Source of the DNA: CAYHPR01 sp964358895
GTDB lineage: Archaea > Micrarchaeota > Micrarchaeia > CABMEP01
Assembly: GCA_964358895.1 (NCBI GenBank)
Contig: CAYHPR010000004.1
Location: forward strand, 1-64,000
Length of the DNA: 64,000 bases
Reading direction: 5' to 3'
Shown here: positions 44,916 to 52,686 of the stretch, one piece after another
Position numbering within the stretch: the stretch's first letter is position 1
Layout: each line of letters starts with the position of its first letter
Program-made: the position numbers and the translations under genes
Notes under the pieces: model-generated
What the model was told of the DNA's origin: nothing
The model's database searches: none
What the model saw: only the letters and a program-made list of their open reading frames with translations

Positions 44916-45419
44916 TCAGACTTCTCTCCAAAAAGAGAGATACCACCACCCGTCTTCGTCATCATAACCGAAAGATCTGACGTTGGTAAATGTTGATTGC
45001 ACTTTTTTAGCTAATGATTCAATCGCACCGTCTAAAACAGGACCTGGAACTATGATATCGACTCCTGAAGAGTTATCCTCTAAAAATAGTTCTAAGTCTT
45101 TGGTGTCCTGGTCGCTTACATTAAGTTCTTTGCAGAACTTTAGGATATCCTTTATCAGTTGCTCATTGACTGCCAAAATTCCTTTGAATTTTTCTTTGTG
45201 ATTTTCTTTTTGTTTTCCTTTGAAATTTCCTATGAAATGTCTGTTTACTTTGACAAGAACTTCAGAAACTTGTCGGTTATTTGTGAATATTTTTTCTGCT
45301 AGAACCGAATTGCGGTTAGATGCAAAAAATAAAAAAGAAGAAAGAGCAAAAACTACTGTTTTATTGGAGCTTGATTTTAAGTTTGATTTGATTGATTTCT
45401 TGAACAATTGATTAATCAT
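44916..45419 (-). CDS. Secreted protein, paralogue of 44251-44853
   Basis: A 167-residue protein. A signal-like helix at about 20-35 ends in S-V-L-A, a possible signal-peptidase site. A basic region follows, then the shared domain: I-L-K-F-C-K, L-E-L-F-L-E, D-I-I-V-P and S-F-G-Y ... W-W-Y-L. The two genes are 62 nt apart on the same strand, consistent with duplication. Function unknown. Confidence 0.7.
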   Translation of the reverse strand: MINQLFKKSIKSNLKSSSNKTVVFALSSFLFFASNRNSVLAEKIFTNNRQVSEVLVKVNRHFIGNFKGKQKENHKEKFKGILAVNEQLIKDILKFCKELNVSDQDTKDLELFLEDNSSGVDIIVPGPVLDGAIESLAKKVQSTFTNVRSFGYDDEDGWWYLSFWREV

Positions 45420-45444
45420 ATCCAGATATCCACAGTTAGGATAT

Positions 45445-45594
45445 TTAATCCGTATTACGCTTGCCTAATGGTTGCATATGCTTGCCGAATCTTAACTCAC
45501 TCTTGCTTCCGTCAAATTCTAACGGTAATGAAAGCTGTTCAACAGGTTTTCCAAAAACTGGTTTTGCATTATTTTCGATCTGAGCTGTTTCCAT
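45445..45594 (-). CDS. 49-residue protein in operon with the histone
   Basis: A small open frame missed by usual length limits. The ATG at 45594 lies 4 nt after the histone stop, and GGGGTGAC overlapping that stop is an excellent ribosome binding site. The product begins M-E-T-A-Q-I-E-N-N-A and includes K-P-V-F-G-K-P-V-E-Q-L-S-L-P and R-F-G-K-H-M-Q-P-L-G-K-R. It is basic at the end, with no membrane segment. Not recognised. Coupling to the histone suggests a related job, but that is inference. Confidence 0.6.
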   Translation of the reverse strand: METAQIENNAKPVFGKPVEQLSLPLEFDGSKSELRFGKHMQPLGKRNTD

Positions 45595-45598
45595 GTTG

Positions 45599-45808
45599 TC
45601 ACCCCAAAAGCTCTGCAGCAATATGAATGTCGCGAGCCTTGATTCTTTTTCCGCGTCTTCGCAACGCTAACCGATATGCATAATGAATGACTCTATGCCC
45701 ATGGTCTTCTAGCTTTTCAGCTAGCTCGATAGGTGCTTCTTCATCAACACGCTCTGCACCTGCCCTTCGGATTAATCGTTCTGAAACATAGACCAATTTA
45801 TCTGGCAA
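45599..45808 (-). CDS. Archaeal histone
   Basis: A 69-residue single histone fold that packs DNA as dimers and longer stacks. L-I-R-R-A-G-A-E-R-V matches the archaeal histone alpha-1/loop, and K-R-I-K-A-R-D-I-H-I-A-A matches the final helix (family K-T-I-K-A-E-D-I). The middle helix is unusual: H-G-H-R-V-I-H-Y-A-Y-R-L-A-L-R-R-R, with several His and Arg. The start is TTG at 45808, fixed by GGTGAG 4 nt upstream; no in-frame ATG fits. TATA box GCTATAAAAAC lies at 45866-45875. Confidence 0.9.
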   Translation of the reverse strand: MPDKLVYVSERLIRRAGAERVDEEAPIELAEKLEDHGHRVIHYAYRLALRRRGKRIKARDIHIAAELLG

Positions 45809-46036
45809 CTACTCACCACACAACACACACGCTGCGCACACACAATCTGAGAAAGGCGAAGCTATGTTTTTATAGCTTTTTACTTTCGTCGTTAAGTTTT
45901 GTATTAGATTTCTTTTAAAAAACGGAAAAAAATGCTCAAAAACCCTAATAGATCTATTTATGGCCTATTAATCGAAAAATTTATACCTAAAATAGCCTTT
46001 TTGATTTGTTTGTCAATTTTAAACTAATCTAACAGC

Positions 46037-47194
46037 TTATGCAGGGCTATTTGAGATACTTTTAAGAAGAGAAATTTCGGTTTCTTCGAGCTGATAAACC
46101 TCCGGATTTTTCAGAATTATCGGAGCAAAAAAGCCAATATTCTGTCTGACGTAATATCCAGATGCATGAATCTTTTTACCGACCTTTAGCGAAACTGATT
46201 TCAGTATTGCTCTCTTGATCATTGAACGAGAAAGAGTGATTAGCATCGAAGGGAACCTGTATTTTGTGAATTTTTTATATGCCTTTTCTTTAGCAAGTGC
46301 AACACCTGCTGTCGCAAGATCAGATGAATACTTTCGCAGTCCCCAGCTCTGTCTTCTTCTTATCCTTCCTTCAAATATATCAGCTCTTGAAAGTGCTTCG
46401 TAAGCTAAATGGATGTCTTTAACATTCTCATATTCATTGCAGATATTCTCTTCGATCCACAGCATCATCATTTCAGGATCAACATCAACATTCCACATAG
46501 AACTTCTTGCAGAACCAAATGAATCTGCTTTGAACATTATTCCAAGTGCTTTGAAAATATTCATATCTCTTTCGCGATAGGTTGGCATCATATTTTGCAA
46601 ATCAATCATAGATGCACGGACGTCCCCTCTAGATTTTTCTACAATCTCTGCGATATCTTCCTCTTTTGCAGCAATTCCTTCTGCAGCTGCTATTTTTTTC
46701 AAATGCTCAACCAACGTTCGGTTATTTACTGACTTCATTTCTAAGAAAACTGTGACAGTCCTGAGAGGACTGATCTTTTTTCCGAATGGATCATTTGCAA
46801 TAAGAATCATTGGCTGCTGCGCCTTTTCGATAACTGATTCGATCGTTCCGATTGCACCTCTGTCTGAAGTATTAATCCCATCGACTTCGTCAAGAATAAT
46901 CAGTCTCCGCCTGCCAGTCAGTGTTGATTCTGTAGATGCTGAATCGATAACTGATTCCAATGCACCTTTATTCCTTAGGTCACTTGCATTTGTTTCCAGA
47001 ACTTCCCAATCCATGTCGTTAGCAACTGCATGAGCAAGCGAAGTTTTGCCGCAGCCCGGCGAACCGTAAATAAGTAATGGGACCTGTCTCTTACCGACAT
47101 TCCATCCTGCAGCCCATTCTTTAACCTTGCCAACAACTTCTGAATTTCCGATTATGTCTGCCACTTTCTTTGGCCTGTACTTTTCTTCCCACAT
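46037..47194 (-). CDS. rfcL: Replication factor C large subunit
   Basis: Large subunit of the clamp loader that opens PCNA. It begins M-W-E-E-K-Y-R-P-K at the ATG 47194 (a TTG at 47209 adds five residues). Walker A is G-S-P-G-C-G-K-T-S, Walker B I-I-L-D-E-V-D, and sensor 1 L-I-A-N-D-P. The C-terminal collar domain is shorter than usual: 385 residues against roughly 450-500. No PCNA-interacting motif is obvious at the end. The small subunit is not in the window. Confidence 0.93.
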   Translation of the reverse strand: MWEEKYRPKKVADIIGNSEVVGKVKEWAAGWNVGKRQVPLLIYGSPGCGKTSLAHAVANDMDWEVLETNASDLRNKGALESVIDSASTESTLTGRRRLIILDEVDGINTSDRGAIGTIESVIEKAQQPMILIANDPFGKKISPLRTVTVFLEMKSVNNRTLVEHLKKIAAAEGIAAKEEDIAEIVEKSRGDVRASMIDLQNMMPTYRERDMNIFKALGIMFKADSFGSARSSMWNVDVDPEMMMLWIEENICNEYENVKDIHLAYEALSRADIFEGRIRRRQSWGLRKYSSDLATAGVALAKEKAYKKFTKYRFPSMLITLSRSMIKRAILKSVSLKVGKKIHASGYYVRQNIGFFAPIILKNPEVYQLEETEISLLKSISNSPA

Positions 47195-47300
47195 AAAAAA
47201 AATTATCAAACAGAATTTAAATTGGTTTAGAATTAAGAAAAATAAGATTTATTTAGATTAGACCAAAAGATATATATACGTCTTATGTACTATTAGTTTT

Positions 47301-47360
47301 GTGGTGTCAACTGCAGAAGTTGAGAAATCAACTAATGCTGTGAAGACAGTTAATAATTAA
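47301..47360 (+). CDS. Possible 19-codon leader peptide before GT2 gene
   Basis: A GTG at 47301 opens a 19-residue frame ending TAA at 47360. A TATA-like GATATATATAC (about 47269-47279) lies 22-32 nt upstream, so the transcript would begin at this codon. The next gene starts 26 nt after the stop. It could be a leader peptide or chance. Confidence 0.3.
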   Translation: MVSTAEVEKSTNAVKTVNN

Positions 47361-47386
47361 TTTGTTTTTTATAAGGATATGATTTG

Positions 47387-48241
47387 ATGATGCAAAAATT
47401 TAGAAAAAAAAGTAAATTCGAGCTTCCAATCCAGCAATTCAGATCCGAACGTTTACTTACTAGTGTTCTTGAAGCACCTACACGTGGTTCGTCTTCATTA
47501 CAAAATGAAAAACCAACTATATCAATTGTAGTGCCAGCACTCAATGAAGAAAAAAACATTGAAGGAGCCATACTTAAAGCAATTAGACTGTGTCAAGGAA
47601 GAGTTAGTGCATATGAAATAATAGCAATTAATGATGGCAGTACAGACAAAACTGGACAGATAATTAGTGGAATGGCAAAGGAAAACCGTAACATTATTGA
47701 ATTACATCACAGTAAGCCGTGGGGCTTTGGTGGAACTTATAACGACGGACTAAATAAAGCAAAATATGAATACTTTTCATTAATACCAGGAGACAATGAA
47801 GAGATAGAAGCTCAGCAAGACTATCTGTATAGTCACCTTGGAAAAGCAGAATTGATTATATCTTATACAACGAACATGGAGGTAAGGCCTCGGGATAGGG
47901 AGCTTATATCAAAGGCATTTACATTATACAATAATTTGGTTTATGGGCTTGATTTACAGTATTATAATGGCTCAAACATTATCAAGACAAAACTTCTAAA
48001 GAATCTGAAGATGCATACGTATGGATTTGCATACAGCGCTTCAAACGTAGTCCGACTTGTCAAATCGGGACACTCGTTTATAGAGGTTGGTGTCAAAATT
48101 AAAGCTCCAACGAATTCAACAAAAGCATACAAAGCCGGAAACATAATTAGCGTTGCAAAAGAAGTTGTAAGACTTTTCTGTGAAGTAAATCTGTTAGATA
48201 GTCAGTTATATAACAAACCTATAAATCGTATTGATAAGTAG
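47387..48241 (+). CDS. Family 2 glycosyltransferase, paralogue of 38655-39401
   Basis: From the ATG at 47387, a 284-residue GT-A enzyme. After a basic 45-residue N-terminal extension it shows I-V-V-P-A-L-N-E-E-K-N-I, I-N-D-G-S-T-D-K-T and P-G-D-N-E-E in place of D-x-D. It closely matches the other GT2 of this window along its length, including S-K-P-W-G-F-G-G-T-Y and the C-terminal S-V-A-K-E-V-V-R-L-F. Both probably make polyprenyl-phosphate sugars or extend surface glycans, with different specificity. Confidence 0.85.
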   Translation: MMQKFRKKSKFELPIQQFRSERLLTSVLEAPTRGSSSLQNEKPTISIVVPALNEEKNIEGAILKAIRLCQGRVSAYEIIAINDGSTDKTGQIISGMAKENRNIIELHHSKPWGFGGTYNDGLNKAKYEYFSLIPGDNEEIEAQQDYLYSHLGKAELIISYTTNMEVRPRDRELISKAFTLYNNLVYGLDLQYYNGSNIIKTKLLKNLKMHTYGFAYSASNVVRLVKSGHSFIEVGVKIKAPTNSTKAYKAGNIISVAKEVVRLFCEVNLLDSQLYNKPINRIDK

Positions 48242-48270
48242 AATAATAAAAAATAAAAGAAACAACAAAA

Positions 48271-48828
48271 CTAAACACTTTTGAGTTTAGTTAATACCTT
48301 TTGAACTTCTTTTTGTAAATTGTTTTCCAGATTTTCTTGTTTAGCTAATGCATCTAAAGTTTCAACAGCATATCTGTCTTTATTTGATGCTAATTTCCCT
48401 ACCGCTTCAACCGCGTAACGTCTAACATCTGTGGTTTCGTTTTCATTGTTTACACCATTAACAAGAAAAGGCAGGGCAAATTTATCTCCGATATTTCCTA
48501 AAGCCCATGTAGCATACTTACGTACATCCGGGCTCTTGTCCTCAAGCGCATCCCTAAGCGCTGTAGCTGCAGATATAGCTTTTTCACCCAAGCTGCCAAG
48601 TGCAACGGCTGCATTTCTACGAATATCTGCATTTTTTTCATTACTTAAAATATCTTTTAGAGTATTAACAACCTGTTCTATTTGAGGCTTGTCCAATTTT
48701 GTTATATTTTCAGCCCTACTAAGACCCCAAGCCGCAGCCATACGTGAATGGACACTCGTATTCTTGAGCTGTTTTAAATAGTCATTAATTGTTTTCTCGG
48801 TGGGTTTAACTGCTTCTGCATAAGGCAT
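48271..48828 (-). CDS. HEAT-repeat protein
   Basis: A 185-residue protein of about five helical HEAT/PBS-lyase-like repeats. Units are clear: D-I-R-R-N-A-A-V-A-L-G-S-L-G, D-V-R-K-Y-A-T-W-A-L-G-N-I-G and D-V-R-R-Y-A-V-E-A-V-G-K-L. It has no catalytic motif, so it is probably a protein-binding scaffold. The partner is unknown. Confidence 0.85.
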   Translation of the reverse strand: MPYAEAVKPTEKTINDYLKQLKNTSVHSRMAAAWGLSRAENITKLDKPQIEQVVNTLKDILSNEKNADIRRNAAVALGSLGEKAISAATALRDALEDKSPDVRKYATWALGNIGDKFALPFLVNGVNNENETTDVRRYAVEAVGKLASNKDRYAVETLDALAKQENLENNLQKEVQKVLTKLKSV

Positions 48829-48941
48829 GATCCTAAAGAGTTATTGCTATTTATAACAATTTCTCTGTCATAAAATTCAATTAAACTTGAAATTTAAGAT
48901 AGATATAAATAGGTGAACCGCATCATATTTTAGGTGTGTGA

Positions 48942-49757
48942 ATGCCGATATTTTGGGATAAAAATAAAGACACTAGACGTTTTTGGTCGGAAGGATCAGA
49001 TAGAAAAAATTTCATATTAAAACCTTTACTTGAAGGACCCAAAATATATGCAACAAAAGCTATCAGAGTATCCTGTCCGTTTCCGAAAGAAAATGCAAGA
49101 GAATTTTTTATAACTACTTTTAGCAAAGAGCAGATGATTAATGAAATAGAAAAAAAACCGAGCATCGGAGATTACAAGATATCTGGAAAGGAGTACGTCC
49201 GTGCTTTTGATAAAGAAATTTATGCATATAGGAACGACGGAGAGATGGTAGAACTTTTAAGATGTGAGAAAAAAAAAGCGGAGGTATACCTAAAGTGGTG
49301 TTGTAAATTTATGGAGAGGGAATCACATAAAACTGGTGACGATCTATGGCCTTATGAAACATTAGAAAAATGGTTAAATAAACCGTCAATATCAAAGGTA
49401 GTCAGAGCAATAAAACGCTACATCCAAAAAACAGTACCGTACATAGAAGCACCTCTAAAAGATTCGTTAACTAAACGAAGTATCATACTTGCAAGTTTTA
49501 CTGCAATTTCTGGTTTTGTTATTTCAACCTATCCGGAATCTGAAAGATTAATTAAAAAAGCGGGAAGATTCCAAGAATTCTTCTATATTTTTACAGCTAC
49601 CGTAATGGGTGCAGTTATGGAAAATATGCTTAATATGATCAAGAAAAAGATCGAAAAAATAAGAATCTCGAAAGAAATGAGAAGGATTGTAGAAGAACAT
49701 GCAGAAGTTGTTTACAAAAAAGTAGGACGAATACAGGCTAGGCTCGACCTAAATTAA
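48942..49757 (+). CDS. Membrane protein with soluble N-terminal domain, unknown
   Basis: A 271-residue protein. The first 165 residues are soluble and charged, with three Cys near residues 106-126. Two hydrophobic segments follow (about 178-196 and 210-226), then a basic amphipathic helix to the end. Not recognised. ATATAAATAG lies about 35 nt upstream. Confidence 0.65.
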   Translation: MPIFWDKNKDTRRFWSEGSDRKNFILKPLLEGPKIYATKAIRVSCPFPKENAREFFITTFSKEQMINEIEKKPSIGDYKISGKEYVRAFDKEIYAYRNDGEMVELLRCEKKKAEVYLKWCCKFMERESHKTGDDLWPYETLEKWLNKPSISKVVRAIKRYIQKTVPYIEAPLKDSLTKRSIILASFTAISGFVISTYPESERLIKKAGRFQEFFYIFTATVMGAVMENMLNMIKKKIEKIRISKEMRRIVEEHAEVVYKKVGRIQARLDLN

Positions 49758-49803
49758 AGCACTAAACATATGTTTTTAATGTTATTTAGCTTTTCTTTAC
49801 AGT

Positions 49804-50409
49804 ATGGGCAAAACGTTAGCACTTCTTGGAGTCATCTTTGGTGTGATCGGATTCCTGGCTGCTGTTGGCATATTTCTTACACTTTCAGGGATACCTGGCC
49901 AGCTGAAGGATTTTGCATTTGTTGAACTTGATAAGACTCGAGTGACGCTTACAAATGTGGATAATGTCACAACTTCAGTAGGTACTGCGTTTGACGAATT
50001 GAAATCAACCGTTAGCGCTACATCAAAAACAACCAGGGATACTGTTGATTCGATGGTGCTTCTTGGATTTGGAATTGAAAAACTAGCTGATGATCTGAAA
50101 GCAATCTCTCCGCTTCTAGATGTAACAAAACTTAAGGATGCAGCAACTACAATGAAAAAACTTGATTCGTCAAATGTTACTCAAGCATCTGGAAACTTTA
50201 ACACGAAAATAGATGAACTGAAAGAGAGCATAAGTAAAACTTCAACAGCAATAAATGGAACGAAAACGTCCGTAATCAGATTGAAAAGCACAATTGAAGA
50301 TGTAACCTCTTCAATTTCACGTGTTATTTTGCTGTTAGGTGCTTTCTTAGCAATGATCTCACTTGCATTACTGGTTTCTTCTTACAACGCATATACAAAA
50401 GAGAAATAG
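49804..50409 (+). CDS. Membrane protein with extracytoplasmic coiled coil, unknown
   Basis: A 201-residue protein with two membrane helices (about 6-27 and 174-195) and about 145 residues between them. The middle part is a Thr/Ser/Lys-rich coiled coil with regular hydrophobic heptads, resembling the sensing or signalling part of methyl-accepting proteins but with no conserved signalling tip. Function unknown. Confidence 0.7.
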   Translation: MGKTLALLGVIFGVIGFLAAVGIFLTLSGIPGQLKDFAFVELDKTRVTLTNVDNVTTSVGTAFDELKSTVSATSKTTRDTVDSMVLLGFGIEKLADDLKAISPLLDVTKLKDAATTMKKLDSSNVTQASGNFNTKIDELKESISKTSTAINGTKTSVIRLKSTIEDVTSSISRVILLLGAFLAMISLALLVSSYNAYTKEK

Positions 50410-50433
50410 AAAAACCTGAAGTCGCTCTGTTTT

Positions 50434-51468
50434 CTAGTCAACAAAATTAGATAATCTAACCCCTATTAGTCTAACTTTTCTTTTCAGTGGAAGAAAATGA
50501 ATCAGTAGCTGTTCTGCTACTTCACTAATTTTCTTCGGATCATCGGTTTGTTCTTTTATTGTCAAAGAATGAGTGTGGGTCTCAAATCCACTGTATCTTA
50601 TCTTCAAGGTAACTACACGAAATTTTAATTTCTGCTCAACCAAATTTTTATGAATTTCGGGAACCATCTCATGGATGGTGCTTTTTATTTCTTCAACATC
50701 GTCCGTATCCTTTTGAAACGTATACTCCCTTCCGATAGATTTTGTCTCATAAAATTCAACAACTGGACTCTTATCGATACCTCGAGAAAGTTCGTATAGA
50801 GTTTCGCCATTCTTTCCGAATAGACTTGTAAGTTGTTCTATTGTCAGTCTAGCTAAATCTCCTATTGTTTTTATTTCAAGTTCATTTAGAATTTTCTCGC
50901 TTTTTGGCCCTACTCCTGGAATCGTTCTAACGCTGAGCGGCCAAAGAAAATCAGTAGTTTTCGAAGGAGTGACAACTGTTAAGCCATCTGGCTTCTGGTG
51001 ATCAGAAGCAATCTTTGCAATCAATTTGTTTGATCCGATACCAATAGAACAGGTCAGCTGCTCTTTCCGTTTTATTTCATGCCTAATCTTTTTTGCTAGC
51101 TCCTCAGCTTCTCTGAAACTTCCTAGACTGCTGACGTCAAGAAATGCCTCGTCTATTCCTCCGATTTCGAAAGCATCAGCGTATTCCTTAAGAATTTTCA
51201 TGATTCTTACCGAAGTTTCTTCATATAACTGAAAATTAACTGGAAGAAAAACGCAGTTAGGACATTTTCGATATGCAATAGAGATAGGCATACCTGAATG
51301 CAATCCGTATTCTCTTGCTGGATAGTTACAAGTTGAGATTACTCCTCTGCCTTTGCCGCCACGTGGGTCTGCACCAACTAGAACCGGCTTTCCTTTCAGT
51401 TCTGGCCGCTCACGCTCTTCACATGCAGTGAAAAAGCTGTCCATATCTACGTGCAGGATTATTCGCAT
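50434..51468 (-). CDS. dinB: DNA polymerase IV (DinB, Y family)
   Basis: Translesion polymerase of 344 residues. The catalytic motifs are H-V-D-M-D-S-F-F (metal Asp7 and Asp9) and G-G-I-D-E-A-F-L-D (about 103-111, Asp-Glu pair). Y-P-A-R and the helix-hairpin-helix G-V-G-P-K-S-E-K-I-L (about 182) are present, then the little-finger domain. Length fits Dpo4/Dbh. It ends close to the convergent membrane protein gene. Confidence 0.94.
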   Translation of the reverse strand: MRIILHVDMDSFFTACEERERPELKGKPVLVGADPRGGKGRGVISTCNYPAREYGLHSGMPISIAYRKCPNCVFLPVNFQLYEETSVRIMKILKEYADAFEIGGIDEAFLDVSSLGSFREAEELAKKIRHEIKRKEQLTCSIGIGSNKLIAKIASDHQKPDGLTVVTPSKTTDFLWPLSVRTIPGVGPKSEKILNELEIKTIGDLARLTIEQLTSLFGKNGETLYELSRGIDKSPVVEFYETKSIGREYTFQKDTDDVEEIKSTIHEMVPEIHKNLVEQKLKFRVVTLKIRYSGFETHTHSLTIKEQTDDPKKISEVAEQLLIHFLPLKRKVRLIGVRLSNFVD

Positions 51469-51488
51469 AAGATTAGCAGAATAGTAAA

Positions 51489-52640
51489 TTAATAAAAGTT
51501 CTTAATGAAACGCATTAGATTTATGTAAAGACATTTCGCATAATATGGATTGAGCATCAAATTATCAACTTTGTCTGTATCACCTTCAAGCTCATTCAAA
51601 AACTCTCCGCGCCTATACTTTGACAAACTTTGCGGTCGTCTAAATTTTTCTTCAAAAATATTTTCAAAACCGTTAACAAAATCTTCGAATGTTCCACGAC
51701 CTCCTGCACTATAAAATTCAAAATCATTTAATATCTCATAAATTGATTGCACAAACTCAGTGACAAGGAAAATTGGCTTTTCAATCGGATCTATTCTTAA
51801 TGTAACTTCATCAAGATCAATGAAATCGCCAAGAATTGAAGTGTTGAATAGAACACTACTGTTTTCTTCGCTCTCAATAAACGTTTTGTCAGTCTTTAAT
51901 TCTTTTAATAAATGCAACCATCTGGCTGCTGACCTTCCAGCCTGCATTAAAAACTTAGGATAATTTATATTTGAAACAATTGTTTCCCTAAACTTTTGAT
52001 CATTTTTCTGATAAAAAAGTAGTGCGTCTCCCATTCTAATGTTTGTTCTACTAACTCTCCAAATAGAATAGAGATTGCGATTTATTGGCAAAACAATGTC
52101 TCTAATCTTTTTTGGAAATTTTAATAATGAATAGTAGATAGGTGTAGGAAAGCTATTCCTTAATTCTAGGCAGTTAGTAAACTCTACTGTACTCTCTATT
52201 TTGAGCAATGCACCCCACAGTCTATTGCGCCTAACCACTGATTTTAAGTGCCAATATTTATCATAAATAACATTGCCGTCATATTCTGCACCTGCCCCCT
52301 TAAATTCTAAAATTGGAAAGGGTAACTCCCATTTTTTTGTTTTAATTCTCAAATTTGGAAAAACAACTTCTGCAACTTTTCCTCTTCTATTTATATCTAA
52401 TTCTACTACTGTGCCTTGGACATTATAGTGATATGGTAAAATCAAACAATTTGTAAGCATGTTTGCTAAAGCTACAGACTCTTTGTTGCCTACAAATTCT
52501 ATATCTCTTCTTTGTGCCATAATTTCTCCTGGCACACAAATAACTTTCTCTTTTTGTCCGGCAAAGAGTGGAGTATTACTAACTTCTATGATCTTATGTT
52601 CCGCAGTTTTCCTACGGTTCACATCAGTCTGTTTAAACAT
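51489..52640 (-). CDS. Divergent SelO/YdiU-like pseudokinase
   Basis: A 383-residue protein that I assign to the SelO (YdiU) fold, whose members attach AMP to proteins. Matching points in order are L-E-F-K-G-A-G (111-117; family L-x-L-K-G-A-G), E-F-T-N-C-L-E-L-R-N-S-F-P-T-P (153-167; family E-F-L-x-S-E-A-M-x-x-L-G-I-P-T), R-V-S-R-T-N-I-R-M-G (195-204; family R-V-A-x-S-H-I-R-x-G), A-A-R-W (238-241) and N266-T-S-I-L-G-D-F-I-D275 (family N-M-S-I-L-G-x-T-I-D). N266 and D275 keep the metal-residue spacing. The Asp normally before this Asn is Phe265. It is shorter than bacterial SelO (about 480). TATA CTATATAAATC is 25-35 nt upstream, so it is leaderless. Confidence 0.6.
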   Translation of the reverse strand: MFKQTDVNRRKTAEHKIIEVSNTPLFAGQKEKVICVPGEIMAQRRDIEFVGNKESVALANMLTNCLILPYHYNVQGTVVELDINRRGKVAEVVFPNLRIKTKKWELPFPILEFKGAGAEYDGNVIYDKYWHLKSVVRRNRLWGALLKIESTVEFTNCLELRNSFPTPIYYSLLKFPKKIRDIVLPINRNLYSIWRVSRTNIRMGDALLFYQKNDQKFRETIVSNINYPKFLMQAGRSAARWLHLLKELKTDKTFIESEENSSVLFNTSILGDFIDLDEVTLRIDPIEKPIFLVTEFVQSIYEILNDFEFYSAGGRGTFEDFVNGFENIFEEKFRRPQSLSKYRRGEFLNELEGDTDKVDNLMLNPYYAKCLYINLMRFIKNFY

Positions 52641-52686
52641 AATAGAGGTATATGCTCTTTTCTTCTATATAAATCTTCTTTTATCA

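Noticed and set aside
45408..45626. Plus-strand 72-codon open frame
   Set aside because: Lies antisense to the histone-linked small gene and has no promoter or ribosome binding site; composition looks like a shadow frame.
45876..46036. Structured ncRNA between the histone promoter and the rfcL end
   Set aside because: Only short AT-rich inverted repeats seen; no stable stem or known RNA motif could be drawn.
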